DNA of 64,000 bases, from positions 191,410 to 255,409 of the forward strand of contig CAJNOL010000075.1 of assembly GCA_905250125.1 (NCBI GenBank). The letters run 5' to 3'. The stretch's first letter is position 1. Each line of letters begins with the position of its first letter. This document shows positions 35,302-46,361 of this stretch, piece after piece. The position numbers and the translations under genes were made by a program. This stretch comes from Rotaria sordida (Eukaryota; Rotifera; Eurotatoria; Philodinida; Philodinidae). Under the pieces are notes generated by a model. That model had not been told where the DNA came from, ran no database searches, and saw nothing but the letters and a program-made list of their open reading frames with translations.

Positions 35302-35392
35302 GATCTACAAAAAAAGGAAAAAACAATAATACCTACATTACAAATTAAATAATTATTTATAAAAAAAAAAAACAAAAAGAAAAAACAACAAT

Positions 35393-38300
35393 TTAAACAT
35401 CAATATCAATAGATTTTGATGTAAGTGCTATACATGTTTCTGTATCAAAATCATAATCGACAGTAGCTGATGATGCATCTGATGATGTACGTTCACGATT
35501 ACCATCTGTACATGGTAATTCAATAGATTGATCATTTATTATTGGAATTATATCTGATGATAAATTATCTGTAGCAATTAATAAATTTGATGTATCTTCA
35601 GATTTTAATTCAATAGGAAGTATCTGACTTGATTGAGAATTTTCAGGAGATATTAATTGTTCCAATTTTAATTTTTGTGAATCATTTTCGAATTCGATTT
35701 TTTCATCTTGAGATTTTAATAAGTCGAATGAAATAGCTAAAATTTAAAAATATTTATTTCAAATATTTCATAGTTTAAGGAAATTTTGATACATACATCG
35801 AATAATTTGATTTGATTCATCTGTTTTAATTTTTTTATTATTAGATTCTTTTAATGAATTAACACGTTGTAAAAGTAATTTATCAGCTTCATCATTAGTA
35901 TCTAAATCTAAATCATCATTATTATTTTTTCTTTCTTGTTGTTCTTTGACAATTTTCTTTTTTCGTTTTTTTTCTGCTTTAGTTTGAAATGATTCATAAC
36001 GATATTTAATTTGTAATTGTTGATTAATAGGTTTTCGTTGTAATTTTTCATTAAATTTTATTGTTGTTGTTGTTGATGTTTTAGGATTTTTTGGATCTTG
36101 TATATAATGATCAATGATTTGAAAAAGACGTTTTGGTGTCAGTTGTGATATTAATGGTGTTGATATTGGTGTAGCACGTTTTGGTTTTAATGTTTTTAAT
36201 ACATCAGCTATTTCAGAAAATGATGAATGAAGAGAATAACATAAACGATAACTTAAATATTTATCTGAATAAGAAACATCAACACCTTCACCACCATAAT
36301 CTTGAAAACCAATAAAATAACGTTTAGATGATGTTGATACACTTTGCTCAAAATTTGAATGATATTTATGATATTCAACTAATAATTCACCTAAAGAAAT
36401 AAAATATATATACATATATTATTTAAGAAAATTTCTTTTAAACAATCATTAACATTTATTTTACCTGCAGCTATTTGATCTGTAAACCACATAATTGATA
36501 AAAGTACACGTATAGGTTTATCACAATTACGAAAAAAAGCACAAGGTTGAGCAAAATTTGATGCCGATGTACGACATGCATGTAAACGTGTTGTATTAGG
36601 ATCAGTTGTTAAACATTCTTGTATTATTGGTAAACATGCATAAAAATCATATTGACCCTGTTCAACATGAATACGCATTCCTAAACCGTCATATAAAGCT
36701 CGATATATTTGTTCATAACCAACACGAGCACTGGAAAGAAAAACAATATATATTCATGTTATCATATGTTAGGGAAAATTCAGTGTTTGATTTAGTATGG
36801 GAAACCAAAGAGCAACATCACATTTACTCTCAGAAAGAGAAAACTCGAACAAAATGAATAAATAGTTTCATTGCAAAGTTCATGAAATCGATCGGAAATG
36901 TCTATACTTATTTTTAAAACAAATAACCCTGTACTTTTTATTTAGTAGATTCATATCAATTTACTCGAAATCATCTTGGTCGGGTATTTCCGACTAAAGA
37001 TGTAAGATGATGTATTAATCGGCGGTGGCTACAAAAGGTTCAGACTTCGGTGACGACTACAAAAGCCTCAAACTTCAGCGACAACTACACAGGTCTTAGG
37101 CTTCGACGACAATTACAAAGGTCTTAGGCTTCGGCGCCGTCAGCTACGAAAGTATCAGACATTTTAACTTTGCAACTGTAACCAATTTGAACCATTGCAG
37201 ATTTTAAATGCTAAAAATAATATTTTCTAAGTTGAACATCAAAAACAAAAGCTTTTTTTTCGAAACGTTAAATATTGAAGAAAAAGCAGAACTGCATAAA
37301 TTTTCAGTGTTCACTACATTCAATGCAGTGAAATTGGAAATATTTTTATTTTTGAATATCATCGCGGCAGTTGCAGGTCTTTTCTTCGTGGAAAAATCGG
37401 TATTACAACAATGGATTAAGGAACTTAAGAACGAGTCTCATTGCAATAGAAGCCCCGAAGCTTCCAATACGACTTGGATATACATGTTACTGAAGAACAA
37501 TGAATTTTTTAACCTGTGATGATATTCAAAATATCGGTTTCCAGACAAAGTGACAGTTACAGAATACATAGTGAGTGATCATGATCTTAGATGTTGACGA
37601 GAAATGAAAATTATTTCTATAGATCATTTTTAATTATGAATATTTGTCGTCGATAGAAACATTTTTTATACATAGGTTGGCATCTACCAAACTCCGTATG
37701 TGAGACTTATACCAATCGATAGAGCTTGAGATTCCGAGTCTACTGGACTCCACTGTGAGCTAAAATCTTAAACAAATGATGTTAGACGGAAATTTTAGTT
37801 CAAAGTGAGCCGCTCTAAAAATTCTTTTCTTTTTATCTTTTTGATATTTTTTTTTCAGAATAGGATTCAGAACATCAAATGCTATCCACTTGTATATGTC
37901 TCAAGTAAAACAGTAGTCAGAGTATATTTTGTCAAGCCTTGAAACTTCTAATATGTAGTAGTGCATTAATTAATAACTCATGACTCCTAATATCTTTTCT
38001 CACCAATCATACCTAGTTTTAAAATAAATATTAGCCTCATTTGATTTATCAGCAATTAAACCTTTAATCCATAAAATAAGTGCTTCACAACTAACTTCAC
38101 GTGTTGGTATATGTAAAATATCTGGACGAAAAAATGTCATATCAATATAAAGATTATCAATTGGTTTAAATATATATGTTTCATCTTTATCATTATCTGT
38201 TCGTCGTCGATGTAAATGTGTTATACGTTTAGCTTGTCCACGATAAAGACGAAAATCACCTGTAAATAAAACATTTCCATGTTCACCTTCAATCCAAATC

Positions 38301-38794
38301 ATAACTGAACCAGGACAATGACCGGAACCAAAACATGTAACAAGTATTGCTTCACCAACATGTGGTGTATGAGATGATAGTGTATTTTTCATACTATCAT
38401 AATCTAAAAACAATTAAGAATTATATACTGATGTTAATTTTTTGTTTCTATCTGATTTATTTATCTTACTAGCTCCTTCTTTTTTCTTTGCTTGTACAGG
38501 ATCATTTGATTGAATTGTTAATGCAAATGGTTGATCAATAGGTACTGATTTAAAATATGGTATTAAATGTCTATATGGTGCCATTGTACTTAGTAATTGT
38601 TTAGAAATTTCTGACATATAAATAGGTGCATTAATTTTTGCAACATATTTACCAAATTCTGGTCGTTCAAGACCAACAAGATGATCCATATGAATATGTG
38701 TAATAAAAAACATTGTACTTGTATAATTATGTGTTTCAAATGAATCAATAGATATAAGAGGATATTCTTCTATTATTCCGTGATATGTACACAT
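35393..38794 (-). CDS. DCLRE1C: Artemis-type metallo-beta-lactamase/beta-CASP nuclease
   Basis: Nuclease of the SNM1/Artemis group acting in DNA end joining and cross-link repair. Five exons: 38470-38794, 38013-38403, 36465-36730, 35797-36390, 35393-35736; phases close to 639 residues. THIHMDHL gives His33, His35, Asp37 and His38, the same numbers as human Artemis. GHCPGSVM gives His137 and FTGDFRLYRGQA gives Asp158, the other metal ligands. The beta-CASP part follows (RTSASNFAQPC, SIMWFTDQ, SYRLCYSLHSSFSEI). The last 290 residues are low-complexity, lysine- and serine-rich, as in the regulatory tail of Artemis. I chose ATG 38794 because EEYPLISIDSF then aligns with the start of the human protein; an upstream in-frame TTG is not needed. 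The 1.28-kb intron 36731-38012 holds a minisatellite. Confidence 0.93.
37033..37150 (+). repeat. Minisatellite, 28-bp unit, about 4 copies
   Basis: Units resemble AAAGGTCTTAGGCTTCGGCG followed by ACGACTAC. It is GC-richer than its surroundings and lies in an Artemis intron. Confidence 0.75.
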
Positions 38795-39194
38795 ATTTGC
38801 TAATCTACAACAGAATTCTTTTTTTTTTTTGTTATCCAAGACAAACTATAAAATCATTGGAGATTACATTAATAATCCCTATAAAGACACGTATAGTGTG
38901 TGTGAGTGTGTCTAAGCGAGAGACATGTTAGTAGTTGATTTGAAACAAAGACTTAATGGTACAATATAGCAACCAATGAACCAATGATAAAATCATAAAA
39001 TATTTATTTATATTTAAATAATTCATTGCACGGAAAAAAATTATGATTTATTTATTCTTTTTTTTTTTGTGATTAAGTCTCATCAATTAGCGACATCTTA
39101 ACACTCTTCAAAAATAGATGTAACGAAAAAAAAAACAGAACACAATATTCAAAAAATACATAAGCAATAGTTAATAATATCACATGAAAAAAAA
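38795..39194. other. Intergenic spacer between Artemis and TMEM8/PGAP6
   Basis: A 400-bp AT-rich stretch with a short TGTGTGAGTGTG run near 38899. It should contain the Artemis promoter and the 3' UTR of the next gene on the same strand. No specific site recognised. Confidence 0.4.
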
Positions 39195-42100
39195 TCAATG
39201 TGTTTCATGAGAATTGTCTTGTTGATCAAGTGGTATCGCTGCTCCTTGATTAATAACACCAACTGATGAATGAAATGGAGTTCTATCTATTTCACTGAAT
39301 CGTTCAGTTGGCGTATTTTGTCCTAAAAAAAAGAAAAAGAATGAATGAGTCAAGGAGTGGCTTAGTCTTTAAAAAAAATGATCCATTTTTGTAGAAGTTC
39401 TATATTTATTCAAAATTATTTGATTATTTTTCGATTAGAAAAATTTCTTAATTTCTTTTTCTTCAATTTATTATTTATGCATGTAATATACTTTAGAAAT
39501 AGAAAATAATTTTCATCTGATATTTTCTTACGTATTTTCTTTGGAAGAAAAAATAAAATTGAAGTTGCCATCAATATATGCCATAAACTATGTATATACC
39601 AATAATTATCATCTGTTTCAACAACAACAAATAAAATAATGCCTGTAATTGATAATACAAGTCCAGGTGTAATTAATAAAAGTTGTTTACGAGATGGTTG
39701 TAGACGACGTTTTTTAATTGAAACAACTATCTAAATTATTATTTTTTGCAAATAAAATCTTTATTCTTCTTTTTCATTTCTTCATACATACCCATGTTAT
39801 AATAGTAAAACTGAATGTAATAATCATTAAAGCAACAAATTGTAAACTATCAAAACGATCACGCGCATTAATAGCAATACATGTTAATAAACCTAATATA
39901 AAAAGAAATGCTTTTATTGATCGTGGAATAATTGACATTGTTATTAATGTTATAACAAATGATGAATATGAACCAATAAAATCTGATAATTGTAAACCAT
40001 CATATTTAAATATACAAATTTGATGAATTTCTTGATCACAAGCATGATAAAACTAAAAACACAAAACTTTCTTTTGCATATAAACATGAAGAAAAAAATC
40101 ACTTACAGTTGAAAAAAACATATTAAAAAAATATACAAGTGCTTCAATATATAAACGATAATAAATTGCTACTATCACTGCCGGAATAAACATTAAATTA
40201 CTAAGTGTTAAGAAAAGAGCACTTGGTAGATATCTTGATAGATACGAATAAGTACCATCCGTACAACCGTATCCACGATAGCCTAAAAAACAAATCGTAT
40301 TCATTTTGATGTATAAGTGAAAAAAAAACCATGTGTATGAATCAGAGATGTCCATGACAGCGTTACCGCTGTGACGGTGACGGCGCGGGGAATGTTTTAA
40401 AAATAACATCGCGGCAGCAGCGTGGTAGTGGCAACTTTCTATATAGTTCATCGCGTCGGCAGCGACACGGTAGAGTTGGATTTTGGTCGCGGCGCGGGGG
40501 CCTTCGCTCTCATCTGACCGCGGCGCGTGAGCCTTCGTCCGCCTAGGATCATGGCACAACAACGGTACATTCTCAGCCACGATGGACATCTATGGTATGA
40601 ATAAATGGGTAAAATCATTCGTTAGCAATGTGACTTTGGAGAATTAAAATACGTGTATTTTGGGATAATAAATTTTCCTAGAGTTAATTTTTATATGTTG
40701 AGTTACTTTAGATACTCTGATAAATTAGCACTAGAGACCTTTGTTTAGAGGAGTTACAAGTAAAAACTTAGATAGACATGTGATTCAATCACATACAGCA
40801 CCACGCGAAGATGATGATGGCATGTGAACAATGAAGATTTACCCGATGGAATGGATTCGTAGATGATCTCGCTGGTAGACAGTTATTGAATGTTAACATC
40901 CATATTTTTGAATCAGAGACTGAATCGAACCGACTTTTACAGATTCGAGTTCGGTTCGATTCATTTTCAGTTCCGGATAGGCATGGGATTTTTCTGTAAG
41001 TTTATTTTAAACTAAAACTGTTGCCAATATAAATTTAAATTGTTAGGTGGAATAAATTTAAAATTATTTTAGATTTAAATTTTTGAGAATTAAAATTCAA
41101 CAGGCCAATTGTCGAAATACATGACTTCAAGAAAAATAGATCGGAAGTAACGAGAGTAACTACTATTATACATTAACATCCGATCATCACTATAGAGGAT
41201 TCCGTTATAAAATGGTCGCTCTCCGTTCCTGTTATATTCTAATAATAATAAAAAACTTGTATAAATACTTTTGCTAGTAGATCTGAGAGATAAAAGATTT
41301 CTTTTGATTTCTATAGATAACTGTACAAAGTGGAACCTCTTATGTACTTGTTCAAATTTATTCGCTATTCAAAAATTAGTTAAATTGGGTTCAGTTTAAC
41401 GTCTCTTTTTAAGAAGTGATTCGATTTCGGTCTCTGTTTTGAATTTATCGAAATGTAACGAAAAAATAAAAGGTATATTCATTATCGCATAACGAAAACC
41501 GCATCAGACAGAAACTCGAAAAAATTGCTGATTTTATTTTTCAATATTACGATTAATTAGTTTTTGATAGGTTCTATTAATTTCTTTTCTAGTAGCTAGA
41601 GTCATAATCTTGTTAACATTGATCTGATCCCAATGCGCATATCGAGACCAAAATTAGTCCGGCATATGAGAAACAAAGATATGCTGTTGTGATCCACTAA
41701 CTGAAAGATATTTCAAAAACCTATGCATTCACAATAGAAACAACTTAACCATATTTCACGTTTTAATAGCAAAAAAACCTCTACTTAACGTTTTCCATTA
41801 TTCAATAAAATACTCTAATCATAATTCATTATCAATGATCGATTATTTTAAATATTTACTAACCAACAAGACATGTACAAGTAGAAAACATATTTTGTTG
41901 AGATGTCATTATTCTACAAATACCATATGTTCCACATTGTTCTCGAGTACATTGTGATGATGATATTTGAAATGTAACTGACATTGATACATTATTACAT
42001 ATATTCTTTGAACTAAATTTCAAAAATATATAGATTATTTAAATAAAAAATTATTAGTTGAAAATTTACTCATTGCAATTATATTCTAATGTTAAATACC

Positions 42101-45100
42101 AAAGAGCCATTTCAGGATAAGGTAATGATCTGACTACAACTGAATTTTTATTAATATATATTTTATAATCAATTTCACATGTATAATATCGACGTGGTCG
42201 ATTTTTAGATAAACATCCAAGAATACTAATATTTGCATTCAATGGAGCATAAGGCTAAAATAAATATATAAATAGTGACTATCAAAACTATTTAACAAGG
42301 TTTAAATATATAAGAAAATGAAAATGATTATTGGATTTCTAAAGACAAGATCTCCAGAAAATTTAATCTCCAGTGTTCAGCACGTGTGAAAATATAATTT
42401 TATTCAGGCTACATGCAGCGATAGAACAAACAATTCTCTATAAAATGTGACGTCTCGATTTTCTTCGACTGAGATACAACGATCAGATATGAAGTTTTCA
42501 TAGAAAATAGGAAACGACTTCAATGCATTGACTTAAATCTCTGTTGAGGATTTGTTTTTTTCTGAAAATCTCATCTTAAGAATCCACTAATCATTTTTAT
42601 ATATATTTCTCTGTGATATGAATTCTGCTAAGCGTTTAAGATAATGAAAAAAAAAATCTTGTTGAATAATTTTATTTGTTAGTGTAAATCGGTTTTCTAC
42701 CTTGATTTGAGTTTCAAAATCAATATGTATTGTTCCACCAATATTTCTATCATCAACAATAAATTCATATGAATAAACAGATGAATCACTTCCATTCGAT
42801 GTTATTGAAGTAACATTGGTATTTGTATACATAGGTATATATAAAAAATCAAAATAATAATTAAACATAAGACGTCGAGTTGGATATGACGGAATACAAG
42901 TATCATTATATGAATAAGATGAACAGTCTAAAAAGTTTTTTTGTTTTTTAATTTTGAAATTAAAAATTTCGAGATTAATTATGAATGTGAATAACCTGTA
43001 GAATGAATAAGCATCGAGCCATGAATAGGATTATTTAAACATGATAAATTTTTTACTGATATTTGGAAATAAATCCAAATAAATGCAGCTAATTGATCGA
43101 GTTCTATTGAACACGAACCATTTTTACAAACTAAACAAAACATAATCTTTTTTTCAAACATTTAATTTTTTTAATAAAAAACAAACCAGTTTGATAATCA
43201 TATTGAACAACACTCGGTAATCCATTCAATCGTCCTAATATCACTATATCACAATTAGAAAGCCATTCGGATACAAGAGTAAGTTGAAAATTGCCTATTG
43301 ATGTATAATATCTAAACAAGAAAAACATCATATCAATTTTTTCTTTGTCGGACTCTATCATTCATATATCTAAACTATCTCATAATAAGTAAGCTGCGAT
43401 TTGTAAAACACTCGATGACCGAACTTTTCGCCTCATGAACAAAACGTTATAATATCTTTTCTGGCTGTGGGTACCAGTACGAGTGTGTGCCTATGGGTGC
43501 GGATTTATCGCTGTGAGTCCTAGTGTATAGTTGTGGGTGCTGGTGTATGGCTGCAGGTGCAGATTTGTGACTATGGATCCCTGTGCGTGGCTGTGGGTTT
43601 CTGAATGTAGCTATGAGTCTCTGTGTGTGGTTGTGGGTGCATGTGTGCGGCTGTGAGTGTTAGCGAAGGAAACAGCCACACACTCCCACTATCATGAAGC
43701 CATTTTCTGATATACAAAGGTTTAGTATTAAGAGATATTGCAATAGTTTGTCCATTGGACGAAAAGTCCTAGTACTAAATATTCTTGGTCCAATTCGTCA
43801 AGGAACTGCATTGGTCATTTCGATTAAATACTTATTAGGCTTTTGGTTTCATTAAGTAGAGTTTTATCCTGTTTGAAAACATTTTGTCACCAATGAAGTG
43901 CAGTTGCACTTGTCTATTTCATTATCTGTTATGTTTTCACTAACTATGAAAGGATCAATCTCAATCATTTTGATTTTGTATTGTTAGTTTTTATCAACAT
44001 AGCCTCTTTCCGTTCTAAGTATAGACAGGAAGAAGACGCTAAAGATCTAAAAAATTTGTATTACGTATTAGTGCTGTTTACAATGTTGATGATTTTATAT
44101 AAACTGTGAACTTTAGAATAGTACTTAACGAGATAAAGATTGTCTGTCTTGCTTTTTCCTCCTGTATGGTCTCCAACTCTAAGTTAAATAATGCGTGAGA
44201 AGCGTTATGATTATATGGTTAATAAAACAATAGGATATTAAAATGTAAAAGTTATATACGATGCATAAATGAATGTTGAACTATTTGATAGAATAATTTG
44301 AAGTTGTTGATTAAGAGTAAGTGTCACTGGAGCTGGTTCAGCTTGATAGTCAAGCCAAGTTGTTAGATAAATGTTACAGTTACTTGACGATCTCTATATA
44401 TTTATTGTTAAAATAAAACAATTCATGTTTTATTTACATACTTTAGATTGGGTATTTGTTGGTAAGTGTTCAACAAATACCTGAAAGACATTCATTTAAG
44501 CATTAGAAATGTTATTTAAGCTCTTTTCCTTTTATTTACCAGAGCAAACCATGTTCCTCTCAAAGGATTTTCCAACTGAACTGTTCCATTAGATACTGTT
44601 CGATTAAATACTGTTTTAGTTAAATCATGACGAGTACTTATATACGTTTCAGGAAATGATTCATTTCGTGGATTAATCAATGGATAAGCACCATATTGAA
44701 GATCACTGATTAGGAACAAAAAAAAATCTTATTTTTTTATAAAGAAAAAGTAATTTTCATTTGATCATACAAATGAATATTAGCAAGATAATTGGTACAT
44801 TGTCCATTTGTATCAATAATTATTGACCAATTAGCTAATTTTGTTGTATCATATATATTAAATTTCAAAAATTTTACACTGGAATAATCCGTATATTCAT
44901 ATATACGAATACGAGAATAGTATTGTCCAAAATCATAACCTAGATTAAAGACAAATATCATATAACATATTGAAAGAAGCTCCGGATAATGATTACAGTC
45001 ACTAAGACAACCAAAAACAGTATTATATATTGTCGTTTCATAACAGTTTGCAGTCGTAAATATCTGTAAATTTACATTTGGTAGGCGCAGTATTTCAACC

Positions 45101-45979
45101 ATATTTTATCATACCGCAGTGACGCAGCCAGAGGGGGGATTATGGAAATCGGTCCCCCCCCCCCCCCCGAAAGACCGAAATGCCTGGAGGAGGGTACAGG
45201 CTAATTCGTTTTTGCTAAACAAAAAATGCCTTTTTTCTATTACGGTCCCCCTCCCCAAAAAAAATTTCTGACTGCGTCACTGTCATACCGTACACACGTG
45301 GTAACGGTTCGAAAATCAAGTATTCAACCGTTAACAATACAATGGAATACAGGCTCTTAGTTAGAGACCGTCAGGCTGGTCTCGGATCTGGACCTGGTCG
45401 AGTTCGGATCCGAATCCGAGCCTGCGTCAGAGTCCGGATTCAAATTTTTTGGGCCTGTCCAGCTGTATTCATAATACTGCGCCCACCAAATAGAGAAAAA
45501 ACCATCTAAAACCACCGTTTACAATCGTACTTATTTAACCACGGAGATATATGATTGAATCAAGTTTTCGAGTGTATTGAATAATGACGATGTATGCTAT
45601 CGTATTGAAATAGATACAGAAGTTAAATACATAGAACATCGTATTCGAGGAAATGAAAATAAATCGTAAGACGACATGTGAATAATATCATGATCTTTAC
45701 TTCTCTCTCTTCTGAATCTTGATTTAGATAGATCCATATCCAGATTCAAACTCAATAATTTCTATTGACTAGAAGTTGTATTAATAAATTACGTTTTTTT
45801 TTTCGTTCATTGGCAGCATTCAAACGAGGAAGACTCATTGAATTTCTATTTAAATATAAAGTTTTAAGATTAATTTCATACATACCACGAAAGGAATTGT
45901 TCGTTGCTGAACAATAAGAAATAAGAATAATCAATATAAACTTAATCATCACGAACAAATTATAATACAACGATTTCAT
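39195..45979 (-). CDS. PGAP6: TMEM8/PGAP6-like GPI-phospholipase, EGF and CREST domains
   Basis: Plasma-membrane protein of the TMEM8 family (vertebrate PGAP6 is a phospholipase A2 acting on GPI anchors). Fourteen exons: 45886-45979, 44771-44939, 44540-44705, 44442-44480 (39 nt), 44260-44393, 43187-43311, 42996-43130, 42701-42927, 42070-42254, 41864-42012, 40107-40282, 39792-40052, 39532-39730, 39195-39322; phases close to 728 residues (human TMEM8A 771). Exon 1 is a signal peptide (KFILIILISYCSA). The extracellular part has LQYGAYPLINP and ENPLRGTWFAL, matching TMEM8. An EGF-like module (QCTREQCGTYGIC ... CTCLVGYRGYGCTD) leads into the seven-helix CREST domain with FYHACDQ and SLWHILMATS, whose His and Asp are the conserved polar residues. 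Introns carry a GC-rich element, a minisatellite and a hAT-like MITE. Confidence 0.92.
40344..40592. mobile_element. GC-rich MITE-like insert in a PGAP6 intron
   Basis: About 250 bp, GC-rich (GGTGACGGCGCGGGG, GGTCGCGGCGCGGGGGCC) in DNA that is otherwise about one-quarter GC. Ends are short inverted repeats AGATGTCCAT and ATGGACATCT. An open frame crosses it but continues into intron sequence and has no family features. Confidence 0.5.
43462..43665 (+). repeat. Degenerate minisatellite, roughly 23-bp unit
   Basis: Repeated GGCTGTGGGTGC / GTGTGTGGTTGTGGGTGC blocks with drift, G- and T-rich on this strand. It lies in the 949-bp PGAP6 intron between exons 44260-44393 and 43187-43311; the rest of that intron (43666-44259) shows nothing I recognise. 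Confidence 0.65.
45117..45282. mobile_element. hAT-like MITE with exact 8-bp target duplication
   Basis: The 166-bp element starts CAGTGACGCAGCCAGAGG and ends with the complement (CTGACTGCGTCACTG). Identical TCATACCG octamers flank it at 45109-45116 and 45283-45290, the length expected for hAT transposition. CAGTG-type ends with a following G-run are typical of hAT MITEs. Inside is a run of about 15 C residues. It lies in the first PGAP6 intron. Confidence 0.9.
45370..45475. repeat. Dispersed GC-rich repeat patch
   Basis: GTTCGGATCCGAATCCGAG and GGATTCAAATTTTTTGGGCC belong to the same patch family as 15330-15660 and 34370-34510. It lies in the first PGAP6 intron. Confidence 0.45.
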
Positions 45980-46361
45980 TGAATATAAGAAACAACAATA
46001 TTAAATTATACTATAAATTGTTTTATTTCTTTTTTTTTCCATCCTATCTAAAATATTAATTATTGAGTTTTAAGAAAAAAAAAAGCAACAAGAGAGTTCA
46101 ACAAATTATGTTTACTTGTTATTTTCCAAACTCTCTTTACATAAATGGCTTTCTTTTGTTTTTTTTTTTTGTTTTTTTTCCTTTAAAAAATTCACAATCA
46201 TAGAAAGCAGAACAGATGTGTTGCATTGAAATATAGCAGACGATAAATATGAAAAAAGAAACGAAGAATAAAACAGGTTCTATTTAATAATAAATTAAAA
46301 AAACTAATAGATGATTTGGATAATTATAATATTTCTTTTTTTTATGTTGTTGTTGTTGTGG
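45980..46361. other. Intergenic spacer between PGAP6 and OSBP
   Basis: About 380 bp of AT-rich DNA with long T runs (for example 46159-46179). It should hold the PGAP6 promoter and the OSBP 3' UTR. Nothing else recognised. Confidence 0.4.

Noticed and set aside
37208-37519. Plus-strand 103-codon frame in an Artemis intron
   Set aside because: No signal peptide or known motif, no partner exons; treated as chance.
38795-38839. Upstream TTG start for Artemis
   Set aside because: ATG at 38794 aligns with the normal Artemis N-terminus and puts the metal ligands at the usual positions; the extra residues come from an A-run before a splice-like site.
40053-40589. 178-codon minus-strand frame as one exon
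   Set aside because: Only 40107-40282 is PGAP6 coding sequence; the rest runs through intron DNA and a GC-rich insert.
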